Of a stretch of DNA of 64,000 nucleotides, positions 11,023 to 20,703 are shown piece after piece. The position numbers were made by a program, and so were the translations under genes. Source of the stretch: Vogesella aquatica (GTDB lineage Bacteria; Pseudomonadota; Gammaproteobacteria; Burkholderiales; Chromobacteriaceae). Below the pieces are notes generated by a model that was given only the letters and a program-made list of their open reading frames with translations, made no database searches and was not told the DNA's origin. Where the stretch lies: positions 172,948 to 236,947 of the forward strand of contig NZ_JAQQLF010000004.1 in assembly GCF_028548455.1 (NCBI RefSeq), in the 5' to 3' direction. The stretch's first letter is position 1. Each line of letters opens with the position of its first letter.

Positions 11023-12921
11023 TTACTGCTGGATGATCTGGCGGATCTGCTCGATACCTGCCGGGTCGTCCAGCGTGGTGAGGTCGCCCGGGTCGCGGCC
11101 TTCAGCCAGCGCCTGGATGGAACGGCGCAGCACCTTGCCGGAGCGGGTCTTGGGCAGCTGGTTCACAAAGTACACCCGTGCCGGGTTGGCGATGGCGCCC
11201 AGCTGCGCCGCCACGCGTGCGATCACTTCTTTTTCCAGTGCGGCACGGCTGGCCGGGTCGTCCAGCAGGGCAGGGTTTTTCACCACGGCAAACGCCTTGG
11301 GCACCTGGCCTTTCAGGCTGTCTTCCACGCCCACTACAGCGACTTCGGCAATGGCGCTGTGGCTGCTGACGGCTTCTTCGATTTCACGCGTGCCCAGGCG
11401 GTGGCCAGCCACGTTGATCACATCGTCGGTGCGGCCAAGGATGGTGTAGTAGCCGTCGTCGTCCTTGATGCCCCAGTCAAAGCTGGAGTACACCAGTTTG
11501 TCCTTGAACAGGCTGAAGTAGGTATCGACAAAGCGCTGGTCCTGGCCCCACACCGTGCTCATACAGCCTGGTGGCAGCGGCGGAATCACGCCGATCACGC
11601 CTTTCTCGCCGGGGCCTACCTCCTGGCCGGTGCTTTCGTTGAACAGTTTCACGTTGAAGCCGTATACCGGCAGGCCGGGGCTGCCGAATTTGACGTCTTT
11701 CTTTTCCACGCCGTTGCACAGCGTCAGCATCGGCCAGCCGGTTTCGGTTTGCCAGTAGTTGTCCAGCACCGGGATATTCAGCTCACCGGCAATCCAGGTA
11801 GCGGTGGGTTCGTCCAGCGGTTCGCCGGCGAGGAACAGCGCGCGCAGGCTGGACAGGTCGTGTTTGTGCAGCCACGCCGGGTCTTGCTTTTTCAGCACAC
11901 GGATGGCGGTGGGGGCGGAGAACATCACGCTGACGCGGTATTTCTCCACCAGCTGCCACCAGATGCCGGCGTCGGGGCGCACCGGCAGGCCTTCGTAGAC
12001 CAGCGTGGTCATGCCGTTGATCAGCGGGCCGTACACGATGTACGAGTGGCCCACTACCCAACCGATGTCCGAGGTGGAAAAGTAGCACTCGCCCGGCTTG
12101 CCGCCGTAGATGTAATCCATGCTGGCGGCCAGCGCCACGGCGTAGCCGCCGGTATCGCGCTGTACACCCTTGGGCTTTCCGGTAGTGCCAGAGGTGTACA
12201 GGATGTAGCTGGGGTGGCTCGACTCGACCCACGTTACGTCGGCGCGGTCGTGCAGGTGGGCGTCGCGCAGCGTGTCGTAGTCCAGGTCGCGCCCCGGTTT
12301 CATCATCGGTGCTTCGGCCAGGCCGCGGTTCACCACAATCACTTTGGCCGGTGCGCTGGCGCCGGCGTAGCCCAGTGCCTCGTCCACCAGCGGTTTGTAG
12401 GGGATGACTTTGCCGCCGCGCATGCCGGCATCGGCGGTCACCAGTACTGTCGGGCTGGCATCCTCGATGCGGGTGGCCAGGCTGGCCGGGGCAAAGCCGC
12501 CGAATACCACAGAGTGAATAGCCCCCAGCCGCACGGTGGCCAGCATGGCGAAAATGGCTTCCGGAATCATCGGCATGTAAATCAGCACACGGTCACCCTT
12601 GGCCACCCCCTGCGCCTGCAGGATGGCGGCAAAGCGGGCTACTTCGGCGTGCAGCTCGCGGAAGGTGTAGCCGGTTTCGATGCCGGTTTCGCTGGAGACA
12701 TAGGCCAGCGCGGTTTGCTCGGCGCGCTCGGCCAGATGGCGGTCCACCGCGTTGTAGCAGAGGTTGGTGAGGCCGCCGGCAAACCACTCGCGGAACGGGG
12801 GGTTATCGTAGGCCAGTACCTTGTCGAATGGCTTGTGCCAGTGAATGCGCGCGGCTTCTCTTCCCCAGAACGTTTCGGGCTCGTTGATGGATTGCTGGTA
12901 AAACGTCTGGTACGAGGTCAT
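11023..12921 (-). CDS. prpE: Propionyl-CoA synthetase PrpE
   Basis: AMP-forming acyl-CoA synthetase of 632 residues that activates propionate to propionyl-CoA. Visible are an acetyl-CoA-synthetase-like N-terminus (EPETFWGREAARIHWHKPFDKV), the AMP-binding P-loop (YTSGTTGKPKG), the YWQTETGWP motif and the C-terminal catalytic lysine region (PKTRSGKVLRR). The Lys in this last motif is the usual acetylation-regulated residue. Start chosen at 12921 because GGAG lies 6 bases upstream. No methylcitrate genes (prpB, prpC, prpD) are adjacent, so it is an orphan copy. Acetyl-CoA synthetase is the main alternative, but the length and N-terminus favour PrpE. Confidence 0.87.
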   Translation of the reverse strand: MTSYQTFYQQSINEPETFWGREAARIHWHKPFDKVLAYDNPPFREWFAGGLTNLCYNAVDRHLAERAEQTALAYVSSETGIETGYTFRELHAEVARFAAILQAQGVAKGDRVLIYMPMIPEAIFAMLATVRLGAIHSVVFGGFAPASLATRIEDASPTVLVTADAGMRGGKVIPYKPLVDEALGYAGASAPAKVIVVNRGLAEAPMMKPGRDLDYDTLRDAHLHDRADVTWVESSHPSYILYTSGTTGKPKGVQRDTGGYAVALAASMDYIYGGKPGECYFSTSDIGWVVGHSYIVYGPLINGMTTLVYEGLPVRPDAGIWWQLVEKYRVSVMFSAPTAIRVLKKQDPAWLHKHDLSSLRALFLAGEPLDEPTATWIAGELNIPVLDNYWQTETGWPMLTLCNGVEKKDVKFGSPGLPVYGFNVKLFNESTGQEVGPGEKGVIGVIPPLPPGCMSTVWGQDQRFVDTYFSLFKDKLVYSSFDWGIKDDDGYYTILGRTDDVINVAGHRLGTREIEEAVSSHSAIAEVAVVGVEDSLKGQVPKAFAVVKNPALLDDPASRAALEKEVIARVAAQLGAIANPARVYFVNQLPKTRSGKVLRRSIQALAEGRDPGDLTTLDDPAGIEQIRQIIQQ

Positions 12922-13186
12922 GCCGGTCTCCTGATAGTCTTGCGCATCTGTCAAGCGGTTGCTTGTCGGACAAAGTAAGGAGTAATGGCTGTGGTGGTCA
13001 ATCTTGCAGTGCATCATCGGCTGGCAGGGCATGGGTTAGCGTTGCATAAATACCGATAAAACCAAGGCTTGCTATAAAGCTATATGCGCGTAGTGCGGCT
13101 TGGGTTTGATATGAACACTGGCCGAATCCCCCTGCTTTGCAGTACTCTGAAAGCTAGGGACACCATATGTATTTCAGGACAAGACC

Positions 13187-14446
13187 ATGGACGTTAAGCA
13201 TTATATGAATGTCGTTGGCCAAGCTGCCCGCAAGGCCAGCCGCGCCATAGCCCGTGCCGATACCAACCAGAAGAATAGGGCCTTGCACGCCATGGCCGAT
13301 GCCATCGAGCGCGATCTGGAGCGCTTGGTAACGGCCAATATGCTGGACCTGGAGGCGGCGCGGAAAAATGGCCTGGAAGAGGCCATGATCGACCGCCTGA
13401 CCCTGTCGGAAAAAACCGTACACGGCATGGCAGAAGGCCTGCGCCAGATTGCCGCACTGCCCGACCCTGTGGGCGAGATGGGCGAGTTCAGCTACCGCCC
13501 GTCCGGCATACAGCTGGGCAAGATGCGCGTACCGCTGGGCGTGATCGGCATCATTTACGAAGCGCGCCCCAATGTCACCGCCGACGCTGCCGGCCTGTGT
13601 CTGAAATCGGGCAATGCGGTGATCCTGCGTGGCGGCTCGGAAGCTTTCCACAGCAACCAGGCCATTGCCGCCTGCGTGCACGAAGGTCTGCGCGTGGCCG
13701 GGCTGCCGCAGCACGTGGTACAGGTGCTGGAAACCACCGACCGTGCCGCCGTGGGCGAGCTGATTACCCAGACCGAGTTTGTCGACGTGATTGTGCCGCG
13801 TGGCGGCAAGGGCCTGATCGAGCGCATCAGCCGTGATGCCCGCGTGCCGGTGATCAAGCATCTGGACGGTAACTGCCATGTGTATATCGACGACACGGCC
13901 AATCCGGAAAAAGCCTTCAATATCGCGCTGAACGCCAAGACGCACCGCTACGGCACGTGTAACACCATGGAAACCCTGCTGGTGCATACCGCCTTTGCCG
14001 AGTTCATCCTGCCAAGGTTGGCCGCAGCGTACTGGGAAAAGGGCGTAGAGCTGCGTGGCTGCGAACGCACGCGCGGCATTCTGGGTGACAAGGTGGTGGC
14101 CGCGACGGCCGATGACTGGGGCACAGAGTATCTGGCGCCGATTCTGGCCATCAAGGTGGTCGGTGGTATCGACGATGCCATCGAGCACATCAACCACTAC
14201 GGAAGCCACCATACCGACGCCATCATTACCGACGATTACGCCCGCTCGCGCCAGTTCCTGCGCGAGGTGGATTCGGCCAGCGTGATGGTGAACGCCAGTA
14301 CCCGCTTTGCCGATGGTTTCGAGTATGGGCTGGGTGCCGAAATCGGTATTTCTACCGACAAAATCCATGCCCGTGGCCCGGTCGGCTTACATGGCCTTAC
14401 CAGCCAGAAGTGGATCGTGCTGGGCGATGGCCAGGTACGTAGCTAG
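13187..14446 (+). CDS. proA: Gamma-glutamyl phosphate reductase ProA
   Basis: NADPH-dependent enzyme converting gamma-glutamyl phosphate to glutamate semialdehyde, the second step of proline synthesis. It has 419 residues, standard length. Family landmarks include [49 protein letters not shown], the catalytic Cys region ([15 protein letters not shown]) and [20 protein letters not shown]. The upstream AGGAC can serve as ribosome site. Its partner proB is not adjacent; it lies about 36 kb away on the other strand. Confidence 0.97.
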   Translation: MDVKHYMNVVGQAARKASRAIARADTNQKNRALHAMADAIERDLERLVTANMLDLEAARKNGLEEAMIDRLTLSEKTVHGMAEGLRQIAALPDPVGEMGEFSYRPSGIQLGKMRVPLGVIGIIYEARPNVTADAAGLCLKSGNAVILRGGSEAFHSNQAIAACVHEGLRVAGLPQHVVQVLETTDRAAVGELITQTEFVDVIVPRGGKGLIERISRDARVPVIKHLDGNCHVYIDDTANPEKAFNIALNAKTHRYGTCNTMETLLVHTAFAEFILPRLAAAYWEKGVELRGCERTRGILGDKVVAATADDWGTEYLAPILAIKVVGGIDDAIEHINHYGSHHTDAIITDDYARSRQFLREVDSASVMVNASTRFADGFEYGLGAEIGISTDKIHARGPVGLHGLTSQKWIVLGDGQVRS

Positions 14447-14610
14447 CTGCAAGCAGCCATGATGTAAACGGGGTAGCCAGCAAGGCTGCCCCGGCACGAC
14501 AAAGCACTCGCGCCCGCCATAAGCGCAGGCTCGCCCGCCGTGGCCGGGCCCTATAGTGTGCCGCTCATCGTGGCTGGCGGATGCCGGCCCGTTCTGCACA
14601 AGGGGGCAGC

Positions 14611-15828
14611 ATGTCTGCGAAAGTACAAGTAGACGACCATCTCCTTGCCGATGCCTTGCTCGGCGAGCGCATCCGGTTGGTAGCCAGGCGTGGCTTTGTG
14701 GCCAGTTTGTCCACGCCGGTGGCGGCGGCACTCTTGCTCTACCTGAGTCACGCCGAGCACCTGGCAGACCTGCAGCCGTTGTATGTCTGGAGTGTGCTGA
14801 TTACCCTGATCGTCATACTTAACCTGGCCTGCTGTCTGCCGCAGGCACTCACCGAGGCGCAGCCAGCTAATAAACAGCTCTGGGTACGTCTGCAGCTGGG
14901 GGCCAAAGCGCTGCTGGGGCTGGGTTGGGGAGCCAGTGTCTGGTTTCTGATACCCATTGCCACGCCGATATTCGGCATGATGCTGTACATCATTCTCAGC
15001 GGTATCTGCGCCATGGTGGTGCTGGTGCACTCCATGTTCTGGACATCGGTGGTGGCTTTTCTGCTGGGAATCTATCTGCCGATCTTGCTGTACGCCGTAT
15101 TTCACCCCCAACCGCTGGACGTGTATGTGGCGATGGCCGGCGCTTTGTACGCTTTGCTGCTGATTGTTTACAGTGGCGTGGTCAACCGTCAGCTGGTAAG
15201 AGGGGTGGGCGCAGCTTTGCAGGCCCGGCTGCTTGCCGAAGAGCTGCTGGATGCCAATATGCGCGCAGAACAGTCACTTGCCGCCTTGCAAGAAGAGCAT
15301 TGCCGTTTGCAGCTTGCTCTTGGCACCATTCGCAGTATGGCCCATCAGGACGAGCTGACCCAGCTACCCAACCGGCGGGCAGCGATTGCCGCTTTGAACG
15401 ACAATCTGGCGAAATGGGAAAGCGGGCAAGTGATCTGCAGCCTGATTATGTTGGATATCGACTTCTTCAAGGCAATCAATGATACCTATGGCCACGACAT
15501 TGGCGACGATGTCCTGGTTGCCATGGCCCGCCGGCTGGACGCACGGCTCAGGCCGGCAGACCTGCTGGCCCGCTTTGGGGGCGAGGAGTTCATCATCCTG
15601 TTGCCGGGTATGCGGCTGGACGATGCCGCCCAGCTGGCACGGCGGCTGTGCGAACAGTTGGCCGCAGAACCGCTGTTGCAGCAGCCGGTGTGCTTGCCGG
15701 TAACGGCCTCATTCGGTATCACCCAGTTGCGCCACGGCGATACATTGCACGACTGGTTGCGCCGTGCCGATCAGGCCATGTACGCGTCCAAACGCATGGG
15801 CCGTAACCAGTGTTCTGCCTTGCAGTAG
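14611..15828 (+). CDS. Membrane-bound GGDEF diguanylate cyclase
   Basis: Probable c-di-GMP synthase of 405 residues. About six hydrophobic helices fill residues 25-200, followed by a short coiled coil and a GGDEF domain. The active-site motif is GGEEF at about residue 324, an accepted active variant, and RPAD five residues upstream is the inhibitory I-site (RxxD), so product feedback is expected. The start at 14611 follows AAGGGGG; a more distal ATG at 14581 lacks a better site. Monocistronic. The N-terminal sensory domain is not one I can name with certainty. Confidence 0.88.
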   Translation: MSAKVQVDDHLLADALLGERIRLVARRGFVASLSTPVAAALLLYLSHAEHLADLQPLYVWSVLITLIVILNLACCLPQALTEAQPANKQLWVRLQLGAKALLGLGWGASVWFLIPIATPIFGMMLYIILSGICAMVVLVHSMFWTSVVAFLLGIYLPILLYAVFHPQPLDVYVAMAGALYALLLIVYSGVVNRQLVRGVGAALQARLLAEELLDANMRAEQSLAALQEEHCRLQLALGTIRSMAHQDELTQLPNRRAAIAALNDNLAKWESGQVICSLIMLDIDFFKAINDTYGHDIGDDVLVAMARRLDARLRPADLLARFGGEEFIILLPGMRLDDAAQLARRLCEQLAAEPLLQQPVCLPVTASFGITQLRHGDTLHDWLRRADQAMYASKRMGRNQCSALQ

Positions 15829-16001
15829 TCCAAGGCCCACTGTGGCGTGAATACCCGGGTAGACCAGGCTTTAAGCTTAATTTTTTAAACAGTTCTGCTT
15901 GGCGGAACAATATGCTTGATTGCGGAATTGCTGCGTGCATACTCTTTGCATAGCATGCCTGCCAGCCACCCTGGCACGGCACATAACAGGAGAGATGCCG
16001 C

Positions 16002-17357
16002 ATGTCCCACCCCGTACCACACCCCGAGCAGGCGCTATGGTTGAGCCAGCTGGGTGTTCGTGATGTCGAGCTGGCTTTTGCTGACGTAACCGGTTTTGCA
16101 CGTGGTAAGACCTTGCCGCGCCAGGCGTTTATCGATGGCCAGCAGCTGCGCATTGCGCGTGCCGTTGCTATCCAGAGCTGCATTGGCGAGTTTCCCGATT
16201 ACCGCTTTTACGGTGAAGAAGACCCCGATGTTACCCTGTTGCCCGACATGGCCACCCTGCGCCAGCTGCCTTGGGCGACTACGCCACGTGCACTGGTGCT
16301 GTGCGATTGTGTCGATCACGATGGTAGCCTGTCGCCGCTGGCGCCGCGTACGGTGTTGAAACAGGTGCTACAGCGCTACGCCAGTCACGGCTGGACACCC
16401 GTGGTGGCACCAGAGCTGGAGTTCTATCTGTTTGCGGCCAACCCGGACAGTGATGCCCCGTTCCAGCCACCAGCCTTGCGCAGTGGCCGGCGCGAGCGCG
16501 GTTTCGACTCGTTCAGCTTCAGCACCCTCAACGATCTGGAAGCCTTTTTCGATGATGTCTATCGCGGCTGCGAGCTGCTGGGTATCGCTACCGATACCTG
16601 GGTACACGAGATGGGGCCTAGCCAGTTCGAGATCAACCTCAAGCATGGCGATGCCTTGGCGCTGGCCGACCAGACTTTCCTGTTCAAGACGCTGCTAAAA
16701 GAAACCGGCAACAAGCACGGCCTGAATGTGGTGTGCATGGCCAAGCCGCTGGCGGGCGAGCCTGGCAGTTCCATGCACCTGCACCAGAGCGTGGTAGACC
16801 GCGACGGGCGCAATATTTTCAGCCAGCCCGATGGCAGCGAAAGCCAGCTGTTTTACGGTTTTATTGCCGGCATGCAGCGCTATCTGGCCGAGCTGATGCC
16901 GCTGTATTGTCCTAGTCCCAACTCCTACCGGCGCTTTGTCAAAAACCTGGCGGCACCGGTGAACCTGAGCTGGGGGGTAGACAACCGCTCGGTGGGCTTG
17001 CGGGTACCACTGTCTGCGCCGCAGGCCCGTCGCGTGGAAAACCGTTTGCCAGGTTGCGACGCCAACCCATACCTGTCGCTGGCTGCCAGCCTGGGCGCGG
17101 GTTTGCTGGGCATGGAGCAGGGCTTGCAGCCTACGCCGGCGGTGAGCGGAAACGTTTTCTTGCAGGCCGACTGTGGCGATGCGCTGCCACGCACCCTGGA
17201 TGCGGCACTGGCACGCATGCAGCAAGGCGAGGCGGCCCGCTTGCTGTTTGGCGCGGCGTTCAGCGAGGCTTATGTCGCGGTAAAAGAGGTGGAGCTTGCC
17301 AGCTTTCACAACGAAATCACCGCTTGGGAGCGCCGCTATCTTGGTGTCCTGGCCTGA
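16002..17357 (+). CDS. Glutamine synthetase family ligase, PuuA-like
   Basis: Protein of 451 residues with the full glutamine-synthetase catalytic fold: PELEFYLF (metal-binding Glu), QFEINLKHGDAL, GSSMHLHQS (ATP-binding His) and SWGVDNRSVGLRVP. Length and the N-terminal beta-grasp (VRDVELAFADVTGFARGKTL) fit gamma-glutamylpolyamine synthetases such as PuuA rather than GlnA, which ligates ammonia. No other putrescine genes are adjacent, so the substrate amine is uncertain. Good ribosome site (AGGAGAG). A terminator follows. Confidence 0.82.
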   Translation: MSHPVPHPEQALWLSQLGVRDVELAFADVTGFARGKTLPRQAFIDGQQLRIARAVAIQSCIGEFPDYRFYGEEDPDVTLLPDMATLRQLPWATTPRALVLCDCVDHDGSLSPLAPRTVLKQVLQRYASHGWTPVVAPELEFYLFAANPDSDAPFQPPALRSGRRERGFDSFSFSTLNDLEAFFDDVYRGCELLGIATDTWVHEMGPSQFEINLKHGDALALADQTFLFKTLLKETGNKHGLNVVCMAKPLAGEPGSSMHLHQSVVDRDGRNIFSQPDGSESQLFYGFIAGMQRYLAELMPLYCPSPNSYRRFVKNLAAPVNLSWGVDNRSVGLRVPLSAPQARRVENRLPGCDANPYLSLAASLGAGLLGMEQGLQPTPAVSGNVFLQADCGDALPRTLDAALARMQQGEAARLLFGAAFSEAYVAVKEVELASFHNEITAWERRYLGVLA

Positions 17358-17369
17358 TAGGCCGCAAGC

Positions 17370-17398
17370 AAAACGCCCCGCATGGTGCGGGGCGTTTT
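17370..17398. terminator. Bidirectional terminator between the ligase gene and a convergent small gene
   Basis: AAAACGCCCCGCA / TGCGGGGCGTTTT, symmetric A- and T-tracts, located between convergent genes. Confidence 0.9.
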
Positions 17399-17420
17399 GG
17401 GTTTGCGCGGTATCCCTGTC

Positions 17421-17717
17421 TTAGCGTTCTTTGGCCAGCAGCTCGATGATTTCGCTGCGTGTGCGGCCAGTCAGATTGCACTGCGCCTCGACAATCCACA
17501 GTTCGACTTGCTGGCGGTCGCCTTGCGCGGCACGCAGTAGCTTGCCGTAGGCTTCGCCTGTCATGTGGCTGGTAGGGGGCAGCACGCGGCGCTGGGTATG
17601 CGCGGCGTACTGTGTACGGCTGGGGGGATTGCTTTTCTGCTTTTTGCCTTGGTGGTAAAAGAACCAGATCAGACCGGCAAGAAAAAAACAGACGACAAGA
17701 ATGAAGGTTCCCAGCAC
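17421..17717 (-). CDS. Small single-pass membrane protein of unknown function
   Basis: 98 residues: an N-terminal hydrophobic helix (LGTFILVVCFFLAGLIWFFY), a basic linker (HQGKKQKSNPPSR) and a soluble helical tail with MTGEAYGKLLRAAQGDRQQVELWI. The topology suggests an inner-membrane anchor with a cytoplasmic tail. No family recognised. Upstream on the minus strand is GGAGGC, a plausible ribosome site. It converges on the ligase gene and is divergent from the universal stress protein. Confidence 0.6.
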   Translation of the reverse strand: MLGTFILVVCFFLAGLIWFFYHQGKKQKSNPPSRTQYAAHTQRRVLPPTSHMTGEAYGKLLRAAQGDRQQVELWIVEAQCNLTGRTRSEIIELLAKER

Positions 17718-17903
17718 GTCAGCCTCCGCTAAATAAACTGCCGGTCATGATAATTGAATTACTCCGGTTTGATTATTAGTAGAAGTACTACATCGAAAGC
17801 ATTTGTACCAGATCAAGCAAGACTCACGCAGTGATAGGGCACTACTGCGCGCGTATAGCACAATCTGGGTAAGCATCAGACACCCACTGCCAAGGAGAGT
17901 TTC

Positions 17904-18389
17904 ATGTACAAACACCTCGTTATTGCACTGGATGGCAGCCATAACGCCCGCCCGGCACTGGTTGAAGCCGTGCGTATTGCCGCAGCGGCCAATAGCCATC
18001 TTTCCCTGGTGCATGTCATCTGCCTGCACGATTTTGCCGTAGACAGTGCGGGCCTGCTGGATACGCAAGCATTGTACGACGAGGCCAGAAAACAAGGACA
18101 GTCCGTACTGGATGAAGCGGCGGACTACGCACGGCAACATGGCGTAAAAGACACCAGCCAGCAGCTGCTGGAAGCACCGCAGGGTAGCGAGGCGGCCACC
18201 GCGCAGCTGGTAGATTTTGCGGCAGAAGCCGGGGCGGATTTGCTGGTGATCGGTACCCACGGCCATCGCGGCTGGCGCCACCTGCTGCTGGGCAGTTTTG
18301 CCGAGTCTGTACTGCGCAAAAGTACCTTGCCCCTGCTGGTAGTGCGTAACCCGGAAGACGACGACAACGCAGCGCCAAGCGCAGGTTAA
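17904..18389 (+). CDS. Universal stress protein, UspA family
   Basis: 161 residues with the Usp Rossmann-like fold: N-terminal HLVIALDGSHNARPAL and the C-terminal nucleotide-binding motif GTHGHRGWRHLLLGSFAESV, matching G-2x-G-9x-G(S/T), so ATP binding is expected. AAGGAGA ribosome site 6 bases before the ATG. The 186-base upstream gap is A/T-richer and probably holds a regulated promoter, but I cannot define its boxes. A dispersed-repeat copy starts one base after the stop. Confidence 0.9.
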   Translation: MYKHLVIALDGSHNARPALVEAVRIAAAANSHLSLVHVICLHDFAVDSAGLLDTQALYDEARKQGQSVLDEAADYARQHGVKDTSQQLLEAPQGSEAATAQLVDFAAEAGADLLVIGTHGHRGWRHLLLGSFAESVLRKSTLPLLVVRNPEDDDNAAPSAG

Positions 18390-18413
18390 GGTTGGCCGCA
18401 GTGTGTCTGCGGC
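18390..18413 (+). repeat. Dispersed repeat copy forming a hairpin between convergent genes
   Basis: AAGGTTGGCCGCAGT begins at the usp stop codon; the exact core is 18390-18399. GCCGCAG (18395-18401) pairs with CTGCGGC (18407-18413) around TGTGT. No T-run on either side. Confidence 0.75.
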
Positions 18414-18418
18414 ATAAG

Positions 18419-19180
18419 CTAGCGGCGGCGCGCCAGGATGAAAAACTCGTGGTTGCCGTCGCCGCCCTTGATCGGGCTATCGAACCAGCCCAGCTTGTCA
18501 AAGCCCAGCTCGGCCACGCAGCGGCTGATCTTGTCTTCCACGCCGGCATACAGCGAGCTATCGCGCACGATACCGCCGTGGCCCAGGCCCTCGCGGCCAA
18601 CTTCGAACTGCGGTTTCACCAGGCCCAGCAGATAGCCACCCGGGCGGATCAAGGGCAGCGCCGACGGGTAGATCAGCGCCACCGAAATAAACGATACATC
18701 GCACACCATCAGATCGAAGGCTTCGCCATCGTTGGCCGCCAGCAGGGCGGCGTGGTCCAGGGCCCGGGCATTCACCCCTTCGAAATAGCGTATACGCGCA
18801 TCGTTGCGCAGGCGTGCGGCCAACTGGTCGTGGCCCACATCCACACCCACCACACGGCATACGCCGGCTTGCAGCAGGCAGTCGCTAAAGCCGCCGGTGG
18901 ATTGCCCCACGTCCAGCGCACGCCAGCCCTGGATATCGTGCAGGCCGGCGGCGGCCAGCGCCCCGGCCATTTTCAGGCCGCCGCGTGATACATAGCGGTC
19001 GGCCTCGTCCGGCACCACATGGAATACCGCGTCGTCGGGCAGTTTCTGGCTGGCCTTGCCGATAAGGCGCGTGCCCGCACCCTCTGCCACGCTGACGCGG
19101 CCGGCCTCGATCAGCTGCTGTGCTGCGGTACGCGACGGGGCCAGGCCCTGTTCTACCAAGAGAAGATCCACGCGCTTCAT
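18419..19180 (-). CDS. tlyA: TlyA family rRNA 2'-O-methyltransferase / hemolysin-like protein
   Basis: 253 residues with an N-terminal S4 RNA-binding domain (MKRVDLLLVEQGLAPSRTAA) and an FtsJ-type methyltransferase domain (WRALDVGQSTGGFSDCLLQ as the SAM-binding loop, LMVCDVSFISVALI as the catalytic Asp strand, LVKPQFEVGRE with the catalytic Lys). Mycobacterial TlyA methylates 16S and 23S rRNA; older annotations call it hemolysin A. The start at 19180 is preceded by AGGGGGCAGGA and begins the S4 domain exactly. Monocistronic. Confidence 0.88.
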   Translation of the reverse strand: MKRVDLLLVEQGLAPSRTAAQQLIEAGRVSVAEGAGTRLIGKASQKLPDDAVFHVVPDEADRYVSRGGLKMAGALAAAGLHDIQGWRALDVGQSTGGFSDCLLQAGVCRVVGVDVGHDQLAARLRNDARIRYFEGVNARALDHAALLAANDGEAFDLMVCDVSFISVALIYPSALPLIRPGGYLLGLVKPQFEVGREGLGHGGIVRDSSLYAGVEDKISRCVAELGFDKLGWFDSPIKGGDGNHEFFILARRR

Positions 19181-19330
19181 TCCTGCCCCCTGCTGCCAGT
19201 ACAAAACCGCGCAAGGGTGCGCAATCTGCCGGGTACTGTCAAGGCAGGCTTGGCCGCAAGCGGTAGCGGTGCGATGATGCATTCATTTATTGCCATTTCA
19301 ACCCTGCATTTCACCCACACAGGTGCCGGT

Positions 19331-19969
19331 ATGGACAATCTGACTTTGCATCCGCACACCGTGCGCGTATTGGGCGCACTGATAGAAAAACAGGCGCTCA
19401 CGCCCGACAGCTACCCGCTCACCCTGAATGCCTTGCAGTCTGCCTGCAACCAGCTCACCAGCCGCGACCCGGTGCTAAGCCTGAGCGAGGCGGATATCAG
19501 CAGTGCGCTGGACGAGCTGATGGCGCAAAAACTGGTGGCCGAGCGTATCCCGGCTGGCAGCCGCGTGGCCAAATACGAGCACCGGCTGAACTACGCCTGG
19601 AATATTGACGGCGCCAGGTTGGCCGCACTGTGCTTGCTGCTGCTGCGTGGCGCGCAGACCAGCGCCGAGCTGCGTACCCGTGCCGGCCGTGTCTACAGCT
19701 TTTCCAGCGTGGACGAAGTGGAAACCGCCCTGGCCGCGCTGGCCGACAAATATCCGCCACTGGTAGAAAAGCTGCCGCGCCAGCCGGGCGAGCGCGAGGC
19801 GCGCTGGGTGCATCTGCTGCATCCGCCAGCCTTGGCCGTGTCGGCGGCCAACCTCGCGCCACAGGGCGGCGATGCCGCACTGGCGGAGCGCGTCGCCGAG
19901 CTGGAGGCGCAGCTAGCGCTGATGTTGCAGCGCATCGAAGCACTGGAGACACAGCAGGCGAGCGCGTAA
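19331..19969 (+). CDS. YceH family (DUF480) winged-helix protein
   Basis: 212 residues, close to E. coli YceH. Two tandem winged-helix modules are expected; the family signature is LTLHPHTVRVLGALIEKQ...TPDSYPLTLNALQSACNQ. The C-terminus ends in a short Glu/Ala/Leu coiled coil. The start at 19331 opens the conserved family N-terminus and is preceded by AGGTG; an in-frame ATG at 19274 adds an unconserved extension. Function unknown. Two dispersed repeats lie inside (19617 and 19844, opposite orientations). Confidence 0.85.
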   Translation: MDNLTLHPHTVRVLGALIEKQALTPDSYPLTLNALQSACNQLTSRDPVLSLSEADISSALDELMAQKLVAERIPAGSRVAKYEHRLNYAWNIDGARLAALCLLLLRGAQTSAELRTRAGRVYSFSSVDEVETALAALADKYPPLVEKLPRQPGEREARWVHLLHPPALAVSAANLAPQGGDAALAERVAELEAQLALMLQRIEALETQQASA

Positions 19970-20005
19970 TATGGCGGCGCTCTTCATGATTAACGGATAA
20001 CGATA

Positions 20006-20557
20006 ATGACACGATACACCCTGTTGGCCGCCGCTTTGCTGGCTATGCCTCTTGCCGCCCATGCCGGTGACACCACGATCGCTGCGGGCAGCGAATACCG
20101 CTTTGTAACCCGCATGCCTACCGGCCTGGGCCCTGGCCTGGCGCTGGACTACATCAAGTCGGACAACAAGGACAGCCAGGGGAACAAGCCCAGCTTTGGC
20201 GCCGCCGGTGTGATGGTCGGCCTGCCGGTACCCATGCTGTTGCGCGTGGACCTGGGCGGCAAGCTGGTGTACCTGGAAGCCAATGGCCCGGCCAGCGCCG
20301 CGATGGCTGGCGGCCGCCTGACGGTGGACCTGCCGATGAGTGCCGAAGCGTTCGTACACGGCTTTTACGCCGGTGCCGGTGCCAGCAGTGGTACGGTTAC
20401 ACAAGTCACCGATACCATGGCCGGCGTACGCTGGAGCCCGCTGAAAATGGTGGGTATCGAAGTGGGCTACCGCACGGTAGAGGTCAAGCGTGAAGACGGC
20501 CGCCGCAATATCAAGCTGGCTGACGGTGCGTATGCCGGTGTGTCGGCAGCGTTCTGA
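20006..20557 (+). CDS. YfaZ-like outer membrane beta-barrel protein
   Basis: 183 residues with a cleavable Sec signal peptide (RYTLLAAALLAMPLAAHAG, predicted cut after AHA). The mature part shows alternating hydrophobic strands and ends in an aromatic residue (VSAAF), as outer-membrane barrels do. Content resembles the YfaZ family (MLLRVDLGGKLVYLEANG, AGVRWSPLKMVGIEVGYR), so the call is by resemblance. Terminator directly downstream. Confidence 0.68.
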   Translation: MTRYTLLAAALLAMPLAAHAGDTTIAAGSEYRFVTRMPTGLGPGLALDYIKSDNKDSQGNKPSFGAAGVMVGLPVPMLLRVDLGGKLVYLEANGPASAAMAGGRLTVDLPMSAEAFVHGFYAGAGASSGTVTQVTDTMAGVRWSPLKMVGIEVGYRTVEVKREDGRRNIKLADGAYAGVSAAF

Positions 20558-20583
20558 ATTAGCCAGCATGCTCAGGCTGACAG

Positions 20584-20612
20584 CCCCCTCGGGTATACCG
20601 AGGGGGTTTTTT
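20584..20612 (+). terminator. Terminator after the YfaZ-like gene
   Basis: CCCCCTCGG and CCGAGGGGG arms with a short loop, then six T. Confidence 0.93.
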
Positions 20613-20703
20613 GCAGCTGCTTTTGCTGCCGGAGCGGTATTGGCCACCGCGCCAGCGGTAAAAGCGGCGATAATCCCCGCTTGAATGTTTAGAGGTATGC
20701 GCC

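Noticed and set aside
11017..12978. A 653-residue frame opposite prpE
   Set aside because: Shadow frame; PrpE motifs are on the minus strand.
17718..17903. FNR/ANR-type box before the universal stress gene
   Set aside because: Only half-sites (TTGAT) occur; no full dyad with correct spacing.
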